A stretch of DNA of 11,032 bases from Candidatus Kapaibacterium sp. (GCA_030830285.1 JAURNF010000007.1:1-11032), one strand, 5' to 3'; positions 1-6,567 are shown, counted from the stretch's first letter. The notes: a model not told the origin generated them from the sequence alone. Made by a program: numbers and translations.

Positions 1-1
1 G

Positions 2-757
2 ATTGCTAGCATTCTGCGCAAGCTTGCGATGGAGATTGTGAGCACGGCCTCCAAGAAGTCGTCGTCACGAGCATCGACAACAAAGGCAATTGCGAAGCTC
101 GCCTCGCAGCGTTCATGGGTTGTCGACGAAAAGGCCGTTGAACGTCACCTACGCGCTCCTAAGTACAAGGTCAAGGCAGAAGAACTGAGCGACAAAGTTG
201 GCGTTGCAACAGGTCTTGCTTGGACATCAATGGGTGGCGACACACTACCCGTTGAGGTCACCATCATGCCAGGTCCAGAGCGCCTGACGCTTACAGGCAA
301 GCTCGGCGAGGTGATGAAGGAATCAGCAATGGCTGCGCTGTCGTATCTGCGCAGCACGGCATCAACATTCAACCTCGATCCTGACTTTGCAAAGGGCAAA
401 GAGCTACACATTCACGTGCCTGAGGGAGCGATTCCAAAGGATGGTCCGTCGGCTGGCATTACGATGACCCTTGCCCTTCTTTCGGCGGCCAGCGGACGTC
501 CTCTACGGGGCGATGTGGCCATGACGGGCGAAGTGACGCTCCGTGGAAACGTCCTTCCAATTGGCGGACTCAACGAGAAGCTCTTGGCGGCTCGTCGTGC
601 TGGGATGACAACGGTTCTGGTACCCAAGGACAATAAGAAAGACGTCCTGGAACTGTCACCACAGGTCACTGAGGGTCTGACCATTGCCTACGTGGGTCAC
701 ATCTCGGAAGCGGTCAAGGTCGCCTTCCGTGACGCAAAACCTGCTCGTAAGCGCTAA
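2..757 (+). CDS. lon: ATP-dependent protease Lon, C-terminal part (5' end outside window)
   Basis: This is the C-terminal 251 residues of Lon, the cytoplasmic AAA+ serine protease that unfolds and degrades damaged and regulatory proteins. The frame is open from base 2, and the first residues (ASILRKLAMEIV) match the end of the Lon AAA+ lid helix, so the ATG at 29 is internal and not the start. The whole protease domain is present: VGVATGLAWT, then the catalytic serine in PKDGPSAG (codon 449-451) and the catalytic lysine in GGLNEK (codon 578-580), forming the Ser-Lys dyad. Between the lid and the protease domain lies a Ser/Lys/Thr-rich stretch of about 20 residues (bases 41-105) that looks longer than in typical Lon. 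The protein ends in a basic tail (KPARKR). The gene stops 80 bases before rpmG, which has its own promoter. Identity is very secure; only the ATPase half is missing. Confidence 0.97.
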   Translation: MASILRKLAMEIVSTASKKSSSRASTTKAIAKLASQRSWVVDEKAVERHLRAPKYKVKAEELSDKVGVATGLAWTSMGGDTLPVEVTIMPGPERLTLTGKLGEVMKESAMAALSYLRSTASTFNLDPDFAKGKELHIHVPEGAIPKDGPSAGITMTLALLSAASGRPLRGDVAMTGEVTLRGNVLPIGGLNEKLLAARRAGMTTVLVPKDNKKDVLELSPQVTEGLTIAYVGHISEAVKVAFRDAKPARKR

Positions 758-762
758 GCATA

Positions 763-794
763 TTTGGAGGTTCGGGACTTTTCCCCTACTTTTG
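763..794 (+). promoter_or_regulatory. Bacteroidetes-type -33/-7 promoter for rpmG
   Basis: TTTG at 763-766 is followed after 20 bases by TACTTTTG at 787-794. This matches the known Bacteroidetes sigma consensus (TTTG, about 19 bases, TAnnTTTG) at every fixed position. Transcription would begin near base 800, giving a leader of about 38 bases before rpmG. The site lies just after the lon stop, so rpmG can be transcribed independently of lon. The motif is seen directly; activity is inferred. Confidence 0.65.
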
Positions 795-837
795 TCGTTC
801 GCAGCATTACCATCGAGACAACACGGAGAACAAAGTC

Positions 838-1017
838 ATGGCCAAGAAGGGCGCACGCGTCATCATCACGCTCGAATGCACTGAAGCCAAAGGCGAAGGC
901 AAGCCAGCATCGCGGTACACGACGATGAAGAACAAGCAAAACACCACGGAACGTCTTGAAATCAAGAAGTACAATCCGTTCCTGAAGCGTCACACTGTTC
1001 ACAAGGAAATCCGCTAA
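838..1017 (+). CDS. rpmG: 50S ribosomal protein L33, zinc-free form
   Basis: This encodes a 59-residue L33, a small protein of the large ribosomal subunit near the E site. The sequence begins MAKKGARVIITLECTE, and its later parts NTTERLEIKKYNPFLKR and HTVHKEIR are the conserved L33 core and C terminus. Only one cysteine (C14) is present and there is no CxxC pair, so this is the zinc-independent type. Length and wording are close to Chlorobi and Bacteroidetes L33. The start is supported by GGAG at 825-828, nine bases before the ATG. A promoter (763-794) lies upstream and a rho-independent terminator (1051-1082) downstream, so it is probably a single-gene transcript, with some read-through from lon possible. 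Confidence 0.96.
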   Translation: MAKKGARVIITLECTEAKGEGKPASRYTTMKNKQNTTERLEIKKYNPFLKRHTVHKEIR

Positions 1018-1050
1018 GAGCGGCGTTCCCATCGAATACGCATTCATAGC

Positions 1051-1082
1051 AACCTCGGCTCACGCCGGGGTTGTTTCGTTTT
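1051..1082 (+). terminator. Rho-independent terminator after rpmG
   Basis: Bases 1051-1059 (AACCTCGGC) pair with 1064-1072 (GCCGGGGTT) to give a nine-base-pair stem with one G-T wobble and a TCAC loop. A T-rich run, GTTTCGTTTT, follows at 1073-1082. It sits 33 bases after the rpmG stop. Its T run overlaps the stop codon (1081-1083) of the convergent MazG-like gene. The opposite strand has no T run after the stem, so it should act mainly on plus-strand transcripts. Confidence 0.85.
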
Positions 1083-1410
1083 AGGCCTCCGGGAGCGCTG
1101 ACGGCTTAATCCGAGGAAGTTTCAGGGCTACTGCTTCAGCAAGGTTGATACCGCGAGCGTTGCAGAAGTTCATGAGCGAGATCAAGACATCGGCCGCCTC
1201 ATCGGCAACATGCGCCTCGTCTACCGGCGTGCCCCTCCAGCGTTTCTTTTCGAGGTTTGCCAGCTCCCCTGTCTCACCACTTAGCTCAAGTGCGAAAAAC
1301 TCAGGAGGACGTGCAATGAAACACGTGGACTGGTAGGCGTCGAATGCTTGCTGAATTGGATCAAGACCCTGCTCAACCTGAGCAATAAGTTCGCTGCATA
1401 ACGGGTGCAT
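1081..1410 (-). CDS. MazG-like nucleotide pyrophosphohydrolase
   Basis: This is a 109-residue protein of the all-alpha NTP pyrophosphohydrolase (MazG/dCTPase-like) superfamily, which hydrolyses (d)NTPs to (d)NMP and pyrophosphate using Mg2+. The signature is visible: ExxE in GETGELANLEKK (E46, E49), then ExxD in DEAADVL (E71, D74), followed by the asparagine-containing helix NFCNARGINL. The family is known for removing non-canonical nucleotides and lowering nucleotide pools; the substrate cannot be told from sequence. I chose the ATG at 1410 because GGAGAGG (1426-1420) sits nine bases before it and because the protein then starts at a family-typical point. Three consecutive ATGs at 1434-1426, and one further upstream at 1479, are in frame but overlap the regulator gene. 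The gap to the response regulator stop is four bases, so the two genes are almost certainly co-transcribed and translationally coupled. Confidence 0.85.
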   Translation of the reverse strand: MHPLCSELIAQVEQGLDPIQQAFDAYQSTCFIARPPEFFALELSGETGELANLEKKRWRGTPVDEAHVADEAADVLISLMNFCNARGINLAEAVALKLPRIKPSALPEA

Positions 1411-1414
1411 GGTG

Positions 1415-2119
1415 TTATTCCTCTCCATCATCATCACCTTCGGCAGGTCCACCATCCCGCATGCGGTAGCCAACGCCACGCACGCTTGTGACCAGTTGTG
1501 ATTGTCCTGGCTTTTCGATTTTCTGACGGATGCGCTTGATGTAGACGTCGATGATGTTTGACTCGGGGTCGAAGTTGTGCTTCCACACGTGCTGCATGAT
1601 CATCGAGCGCGAGAGGATGCGATCCTTGTTGCGCATCAGATACTCGAGCAGCGCATACTCCTTTGTCGTGAGCTCGATTTCCTTCTCATCTCGATACGCG
1701 AAATGCGTCACGAGGTCCAACGTTAGGTCACCACAGCTAAGCTTTGTCGTCTTCTCCGGCGTTGAACGTCGGAGAATCGAACGGAGTCGTGCCGCAAGTT
1801 CTTCGAAGTGAAACGGCTTCGAGAGATAGTCGTCGGCACCAAGATCAAGCCCCTGCACGCGATCTTCGGTCGATCCACGAGCAGTCAGCATGAGCACGGG
1901 CGTTACGTTCCCTTCGGCTCGTAATGCACGCAGTACGCTGTAGCCGTCGAGCTTTGGCAGCATCACATCGAGTACGATAGCGTCGAACACGTTATGAAGC
2001 GCCAGATCGAGTCCCACCTGTCCATCGGCGGCAGTCTCAACCACGTATCGCTCTTCTTCGAGTCCACGCTGAATGAAGCTGGCAACTTTTCGTTCGTCTT
2101 CAATTACGAGAATACGCAT
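1415..2119 (-). CDS. OmpR/PhoB-family response regulator, orphan
   Basis: This is a 234-residue two-component response regulator, a cytoplasmic DNA-binding transcription factor switched by phosphorylation. The receiver domain (about 1-118) has the acidic pair E7/D8 in VIEDE, phospho-acceptor D51 in VLDVMLPKLDGY, T79 in MLTARG and K101 in YLSKPF. The C-terminal winged-helix domain (about 126-222) contains LTTKEYALLEYLM, the recognition-helix region NIIDVYIKRIRQKIE and the closing SVRGVGYRM wing. It resembles the CusR/MprA-like branch; no target can be named. An acidic tail (EGDDDGEE) follows. I chose the ATG at 2119 because MRILVIEDE is the usual family start; the frame could extend to 2167 but that would run into holB. 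No histidine kinase gene is adjacent, and a MazG-like gene follows after four bases. There is no clear Shine-Dalgarno, and an inverted repeat lies immediately upstream. Confidence 0.93.
   Translation of the reverse strand: MRILVIEDERKVASFIQRGLEEERYVVETAADGQVGLDLALHNVFDAIVLDVMLPKLDGYSVLRALRAEGNVTPVLMLTARGSTEDRVQGLDLGADDYLSKPFHFEELAARLRSILRRSTPEKTTKLSCGDLTLDLVTHFAYRDEKEIELTTKEYALLEYLMRNKDRILSRSMIMQHVWKHNFDPESNIIDVYIKRIRQKIEKPGQSQLVTSVRGVGYRMRDGGPAEGDDDGEE
1420..1426 (-). promoter_or_regulatory. Ribosome binding site of the MazG-like gene, inside the regulator's last codons
   Basis: GGAGAGG on the minus strand, nine bases before the ATG at 1410, is a strong Shine-Dalgarno match. It lies within the Gly-Glu-Glu codons that end the upstream response regulator. 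It decides the start of the MazG-like gene and makes translational coupling likely, because ribosomes finishing the regulator pass over it. Confidence 0.7.
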
Positions 2120-2124
2120 AGGGC

Positions 2125-2146
2125 AAGATACAACGGACCGTATCTT
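2125..2146. repeat. Perfect 7-base inverted repeat in the regulator/holB divergent gap
   Basis: AAGATAC (2125-2131) and GTATCTT (2140-2146) form a perfect inverted repeat with an eight-base spacer, nearly filling the 35 bases between the two divergent start codons. Read outward, each arm gives TATCTT four to eight bases from a start codon, resembling a -7 element (TATCTTCG at 2141-2148 differs from TAnnTTTG at one fixed position). No TTTG was found at the right distance on either side. It could be an operator, a pair of back-to-back promoters, or chance. Confidence 0.45.
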
Positions 2147-2154
2147 CGTGACGT

Positions 2155-3297
2155 ATGAGATGGTCATCTATCCTGGGTCAAGAGCGCGTTGCAGCCATGT
2201 TGCAGCGCTGCATTCTCGACAAGCGCATTCCGCAGGCACTTCTTCTGACGGGTCGGGAGGGGGCAGGCACGATCGCACTTGCGCTGGCGATGGCGCGCAC
2301 TGTGAATTGTCACCATCCGCAAACAACGTCCACAACGATGGAACCGTGCGAGGCTTGTCCATCCTGTATTCAGTCTGCCTCGTTACAGCATACCAACATC
2401 AAGCTGGTCATGGCCCTGCCAGCGGGGAAGGCTGACAGCGAAGAAGATGTGGCGGACGATGTCGTAGAGGCTCTGCGTGAGGTCCTACAGGCCGTTGCGG
2501 AGGACCCGTACACTCGCGTGCGACTTCCAAATGCTTCCATGATTCGCATCGGCCAAATACGTGAAGTCAAGCGCATGCTTTCCCTCTCGGCTGCACAGGA
2601 AGGTCGTCGCGTGGTGATCATTGTAAACGCAGAAGAGATGAATGTTGAAGCATCGAATGCGTTTCTCAAGACGCTTGAAGAGCCGCATGATGATGTGACG
2701 ATTATCCTGACGACGTCTCGACCCGAGCGATTGCTTCAAACAATTGTCTCGCGATGTCAGGAACTCATCGTTCCCCCACTGTCAGACGAGACGGTCATTG
2801 ATACACTAGTATCGCGTGGACTCTGTAGTGCAGAGGAAGCATCTCTTGTTGCTCCGTTTGCCGAAGGCGATATCCAACGTGCGTCCGACTATGTCTCAGA
2901 GGATGTTCGAGGTATGCGAACCTCCGCGCTTGCACTATTGCGTTCAGCACTCCGCGGCAAGGATTATCGCAATGCACTCGCCGACGCAGCTGCGGAAATC
3001 GGTGATGAGCGAAGCAAGACAAAGGCCGAAGCAACGCTATCGCTTCTTGCGGTCTGGTTGCGTGATGCATATGCACTCGCTCTCGGCGGACCCGATGTGA
3101 GACTTGTGAACGCAGACGATCGATCGGCACTCGAGAAGTTCGCGGCGGCATTCGGCTCGGCCGACCTTCCGGCAGTCATGACTGTCATTGAACGCGCATC
3201 TCGCGACATTCATCGCAACACATCGATATCCCTAACGCTGCTTACCGCGATGATGGATATCCGCGGCATCATTGCGCGTACACGGGCAACATCTTAG
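2155..3297 (+). CDS. holB: DNA polymerase III delta' subunit (clamp loader)
   Basis: This is a 380-residue AAA+ family clamp-loader subunit. Delta' is the stator of the complex that opens the beta sliding clamp and places it on primed DNA. The N terminus, MRWSSILGQE and RIPQALLLTG, is typical. Cysteines C52, C65, C68 and C71 form the zinc module. NAFLKTLEEP (168-177) and SRC (199-201) are hallmark motifs of delta' and gamma/tau; the SRC arginine reaches the neighbouring subunit's ATP site. The Walker A position reads GREGAGT, with threonine in place of the lysine. This fits delta', which does not hydrolyse ATP, and argues against dnaX. The C-terminal third (about 215-380) is the less conserved helical collar region. 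There is no clear Shine-Dalgarno. The stop codon overlaps that of convergent uvrC by four bases. Confidence 0.92.
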   Translation: MRWSSILGQERVAAMLQRCILDKRIPQALLLTGREGAGTIALALAMARTVNCHHPQTTSTTMEPCEACPSCIQSASLQHTNIKLVMALPAGKADSEEDVADDVVEALREVLQAVAEDPYTRVRLPNASMIRIGQIREVKRMLSLSAAQEGRRVVIIVNAEEMNVEASNAFLKTLEEPHDDVTIILTTSRPERLLQTIVSRCQELIVPPLSDETVIDTLVSRGLCSAEEASLVAPFAEGDIQRASDYVSEDVRGMRTSALALLRSALRGKDYRNALADAAAEIGDERSKTKAEATLSLLAVWLRDAYALALGGPDVRLVNADDRSALEKFAAAFGSADLPAVMTVIERASRDIHRNTSISLTLLTAMMDIRGIIARTRATS

Positions 3298-5168
3298 TCC
3301 GTAGCGCTTTCTGCCCCTTGTACTGATGCTGCATCGAAGTGCTCTCGAATAGCACTCGCCGTAGCTTCACCTACGATATCCGCAAGCTGCTGATGCGTGG
3401 CTAAACGAACCTGCTCCACAGAACCCAGTGCAGTCAAGAGCTTCTTTGCTCGAGCATCACCAACGCCAGGGATTCCTGTGAGCGCAGTCTGCAGTGTCCG
3501 CTTCGATCGCAGCGTGCGGTGATAGGTGATCGCAAACCGGTGTGCTTCATCCCGTGCCTGCTGCAACAACCGCAAACTTGGGGATGCCTTTGCTATGTAC
3601 AGCGGCGTTGCTGAGGTAGGAATGAAGACCTCTTCCAACCGTTTAGCAAGACCGATTACCGTAAAGCGACCAACGAGACCAAGCGCAGTGAGCACCTCCA
3701 TGGCGTGCGACAGCTGCCCCTTCCCCCCATCGATGATCAGCAGATCAGGCAGTGCTTGCTCCTCTTCAATCGCCCGAGAGAAACGTCGTGTGAGTACCTC
3801 TTTCATTGCCTCGAAATCGTCGTTGCCTTCAACGGTACGGAGCTTGTAGTGACGGTACTCTGACTTCTTCGGTTTTCCATCAACGAACACCACCATCGAT
3901 GAAACGTAATCCGTTCCCTGCATGTGGGAGTTATCGAAGCATTCAATGCGACGCGGCATGCGCTCCATACGGAGATCTGCCTGTAATGTGAGGATTGCCT
4001 TCGGTAGCGACTGATCAAGCTGGGCTTGATGAAGCAAACGCTCGCGCAAGAGCACGTCGGCGTTCATCTCAGCCATCTGAAGCACCTTCTTCTTATCACC
4101 GATCTTGGGCACGATAAGATGCACTACGCGACCCTTCACTTGGGCGAGATAGGCTTCCATGACATCAGCATCGTCAATGTCGCACGGAAGAAGAACCTCA
4201 TCCGGAAGTTGTTCTGCATCGATGTACCAGCGCTCGAGCGCTTGACGAATGATTTCGGCATCTGCGCTATCGCGAGCTGATGCGACAAAGACATGCCGCT
4301 TGCCGACGAGTTTGCCATCACGAATAATGAGCAGCACAACGCAGGCCTGAGATTCACCACGCGCCATAGCAACGACATCGCGATCGATATCGTCGGTGGT
4401 AACAACTTTCTGCTTTGCCGTGTAGTCGCGCAAGAGCTCCAGCCGCCGTCGAATATCTGCAGCTTCTTCAAATCGCAGTTGCTCAGCAACCTCGTGCATT
4501 CGCTGCTCGAGCTCGCGCTCGAGGTCACGTGTCTTTCCTTGCAACACGCGATGGACGTCACAGATGTGCTGAGCATAGTGCTCTCTGCCAACATGTGCTT
4601 GGCACGGACCTTCGCACTTGCGGATGTGGTAGTCCAGACACACTTTGTACTTCCCGGCCGCAACCGTCGCTTCTGTAAGTGGCAACTCGCAGGATCGCAA
4701 TGGGAACACCGAGCGAAGGGTCTTCATCAGACCGTACAGATAGGTTCCATCGGTATAGGGTCCGTAGTACGTGCTTCCATCGCGGATGACACGACGTGTG
4801 GAGAACACACGTGGAAACTCCTCGCGTGTAATCCGAATGTAGGGATACGACTTATCGTCTTTGAGGAGGATGTTGTACTTCGGCTTGTGCTCCTTGATGA
4901 GGGTGTTTTCAAGGATCAGCGCCTCGACTTCCGTGTCGGTCACGATCGTCTCGAAATCTGCGATACGGAGCATCAATGCGCGCGTCTTCGCGTCAACCGG
5001 ACGTCCCTCCTGGAAGTACGACTTTACACGAGCACGGAGATTCTTTGCCTTGCCAACATAGATGATAGTCCCCTGCGCGTCTCTATGCAGGTAGACACCA
5101 GGCCGCGTGGGTAGCCCGGCCACCTTCTGAAGCAGTTCGTCCGTGTGTTGATGTCGTTCGTCAGCCAT
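3294..5168 (-). CDS. uvrC: Excinuclease ABC subunit C
   Basis: UvrC is the nuclease of nucleotide excision repair; recruited by UvrB at damage, it cuts on both sides of the lesion. At 624 residues it has full family length. In order: an N-terminal GIY-YIG nuclease (about 18-100; Y26, Y37, R47, E87, N99) for the 3' incision; a cysteine cluster C160, C177, C185, C189 that probably holds an iron-sulfur cluster, as reported for this family; a UVR helical hairpin (about 213-248) that binds UvrB; an RNase H-like nuclease (about 260-550; D412 in FDNSH, D480 in IDGGKGQ, H543 in DEAHRF) for the 5' incision; and a helix-hairpin-helix DNA-binding end (about 562-612, GIPGVGDARAKKLL). All key residues are present. 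The ATG at 5168 is the only plausible ATG before the GIY-YIG motif. It has no Shine-Dalgarno and lies four bases after a -7 element, so the message is probably leaderless. Confidence 0.98.
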   Translation of the reverse strand: MADERHQHTDELLQKVAGLPTRPGVYLHRDAQGTIIYVGKAKNLRARVKSYFQEGRPVDAKTRALMLRIADFETIVTDTEVEALILENTLIKEHKPKYNILLKDDKSYPYIRITREEFPRVFSTRRVIRDGSTYYGPYTDGTYLYGLMKTLRSVFPLRSCELPLTEATVAAGKYKVCLDYHIRKCEGPCQAHVGREHYAQHICDVHRVLQGKTRDLERELEQRMHEVAEQLRFEEAADIRRRLELLRDYTAKQKVVTTDDIDRDVVAMARGESQACVVLLIIRDGKLVGKRHVFVASARDSADAEIIRQALERWYIDAEQLPDEVLLPCDIDDADVMEAYLAQVKGRVVHLIVPKIGDKKKVLQMAEMNADVLLRERLLHQAQLDQSLPKAILTLQADLRMERMPRRIECFDNSHMQGTDYVSSMVVFVDGKPKKSEYRHYKLRTVEGNDDFEAMKEVLTRRFSRAIEEEQALPDLLIIDGGKGQLSHAMEVLTALGLVGRFTVIGLAKRLEEVFIPTSATPLYIAKASPSLRLLQQARDEAHRFAITYHRTLRSKRTLQTALTGIPGVGDARAKKLLTALGSVEQVRLATHQQLADIVGEATASAIREHFDAASVQGAESATD

Positions 5169-5172
5169 ATCG

Positions 5173-5202
5173 CAAAACTATGTCCAAGGATCGGTCCTCA
5201 AA
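5173..5202 (-). promoter_or_regulatory. Bacteroidetes-type -33/-7 promoter for uvrC
   Basis: On the minus strand TTTG (5202-5199) is followed after 18 bases by TAGTTTTG (5180-5173), matching all fixed positions of the Bacteroidetes consensus. Only four bases, CGAT, separate the -7 element from the uvrC ATG at 5168. Transcription would therefore begin at or within a base or two of the A of the start codon. Confidence 0.65.
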
Positions 5203-5212
5203 CCGCAAAACG

Positions 5213-5247
5213 TATATTACCGGATCCTTTTTTGTGGGGAATACTCA
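5213..5247 (+). promoter_or_regulatory. Possible moxR -7 element and ribosome binding site
   Basis: TATATTAC at 5213-5220 partly resembles a -7/-10 element, but no TTTG or TTGACA-like box was found at the expected distance upstream, so the promoter call is weak. GGGGA at 5236-5240, seven bases before the moxR ATG, is a reasonable ribosome binding site. The 79-base gap to uvrC must carry both divergent promoters. Confidence 0.35.
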
Positions 5248-6564
5248 ATGGCTCAGCTGAACGACGGGATCACCTCAATCGAGGCAATTGCTAAGGAACT
5301 CAAGGATGCTGCGACCTTCATAGGTCAGCGCGTCATTAATCGTGAAGAAGTAATTGAGCAGTCAATCTGCGCCCTCCTGACAGCAGAACACATGCTGCTT
5401 CAGAGTCGAACAGGCGTGGGTAAATCACTCCTGGCTGAGCAGATATTCCGCATGTTCGACGGAGCGCGCATGTTCCGTGTGCAGGCGAGTAAGGAACAGC
5501 AGCCCGATACGTTCTTTGGTGGACTCGACCTTGAGGAGCTGAAGGCAGGCCGGATCATTCATAACACGAAGGGATCGCTTGTTGAGAGTGACTTCGGGTT
5601 CATTGATGAGATCTTCGATGCGAACGACTTCACACTGCGGGCCCTCCTGTCGCTTCTTAACGAGCGTCGGCTCCTTCGCGGTGTACAGGATGTTGCTTCA
5701 CCACTTCACACCGTTCTTGCTGCTACGAACTACCTCCGCGTAAGCGAGGTTACCGAAGCGCTTCTTGACCGATTCCTGTTCAAGGCCGTGATTCTTCCAG
5801 ACAAGGATCCATTCGTTCAGTACCGTATCGCACAGCGATATCTCGAGCATGGTGGACGTGTCGCTGAGCCACCCAAAACGATTCCGCTCGCACGTCTACA
5901 GCACATGCATCGCATCATTGTCGGACGATCTGAGGATTTTCAAATCTCGATCACCAATGAGTTACTGTACTTCACGAACATCGTTATCCGACATTACGAG
6001 TTCCTACAGAATCGTCAGCGCGGTGAAACATCGCGTCACACAGATGGATCTGACTTCTACATCTCGCCTCGTACACAGGCGAAGTCGCTCGACCTCTTGC
6101 GTGCACTCGCCCTACTCAAGGGACGTAGCGAAGTGATACATGACGACGTGAGCCGCTTGTACTTCATCTTCGCAACGGTTGGCATACCGGAAGAAATCGC
6201 TCTGTTCAAGAAGGCCTACACCACGGTCTTGAACTCGCTCACAGCTTCACGAGGGTTCGATCAGATAACGATCCTTCTTGACTTCACGGATCTCCTTCGT
6301 GAGCTCCGTGAGCGACCTCGTATGATGCTCGAGCCACTCTCTTCGTTCGCAGATACGGCTGTTCGCAGGTCGTTCATGGACTGGGTTCGAGAGAAGTTCG
6401 GTCAGGACCTTCCGAAGGACCAGAACCGGAAGATGCTCGAGCAATTCATCGCTGACTTTGTCCCTGTCTGCGACGAAGTACGCGAGCTCCGTCACTCAGT
6501 TGAACGCACATTGCAGCAAACGTTGATTGCTGTTGAACGAGAACTCCAACGCGGGACGGCATAA
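5248..6564 (+). CDS. MoxR-family AAA+ ATPase
   Basis: This 438-residue AAA+ ATPase belongs to the MoxR group (MoxR, RavA, NorQ/CbbQ relatives), which act as chaperones in the maturation of partner complexes, usually together with a VWA-domain protein. Visible motifs: Walker A SRTGVGKS (53-60; the first glycine is serine, while K59/S60 are kept), Walker B FGFIDEIF (D120/E121), sensor 1 AATN (N161), arginine finger LLDRF (R175) and sensor 2 ISPRTQAK (R275). LLDRF and SPRTQAK are typical MoxR wording. It is about 100 residues longer than a minimal MoxR. The extra C-terminal region (about 325-438) is helical-looking, rich in charged residues and of unknown role. There is no signal peptide, so it is cytoplasmic. 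The VWA gene starts three bases after the stop, so the two are co-expressed. The physiological target is unknown; it is not close enough to RavA to use that name. Confidence 0.93.
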   Translation: MAQLNDGITSIEAIAKELKDAATFIGQRVINREEVIEQSICALLTAEHMLLQSRTGVGKSLLAEQIFRMFDGARMFRVQASKEQQPDTFFGGLDLEELKAGRIIHNTKGSLVESDFGFIDEIFDANDFTLRALLSLLNERRLLRGVQDVASPLHTVLAATNYLRVSEVTEALLDRFLFKAVILPDKDPFVQYRIAQRYLEHGGRVAEPPKTIPLARLQHMHRIIVGRSEDFQISITNELLYFTNIVIRHYEFLQNRQRGETSRHTDGSDFYISPRTQAKSLDLLRALALLKGRSEVIHDDVSRLYFIFATVGIPEEIALFKKAYTTVLNSLTASRGFDQITILLDFTDLLRELRERPRMMLEPLSSFADTAVRRSFMDWVREKFGQDLPKDQNRKMLEQFIADFVPVCDEVRELRHSVERTLQQTLIAVERELQRGTA

Positions 6565-6567
6565 CGC

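Noticed and set aside
684..884. Open frame spanning the end of lon and the start of rpmG
   Set aside because: It overlaps two secure genes in another frame, crosses the rpmG promoter and has no protein family features.
754..1047. Minus-strand open frame across rpmG
   Set aside because: It is antisense to L33, whose sequence is unmistakable, and has no domain or ribosome binding site.
1427..1479. Longer start for the MazG-like gene at 1479
   Set aside because: It would overlap the conserved winged-helix end of the regulator by 65 bases and add residues unlike the family, while the ATG at 1410 has a strong ribosome binding site.
2120..2167. Upstream start for the response regulator at 2167
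   Set aside because: The added 16 residues are unlike the family, whose N terminus is MRILVIEDE, and would overlap the start of holB.
4293..5114. Long open frame (273 codons) on the plus strand within uvrC
   Set aside because: It lies wholly antisense to a uvrC reading frame with every family motif; its translation has no recognisable domain and there is no ribosome binding site.
5248..6564. Naming the ATPase ravA and its partner viaA
   Set aside because: The VWA domain is central rather than C-terminal, and no RavA-specific LARA domain can be recognised, so the specific names are not supported.
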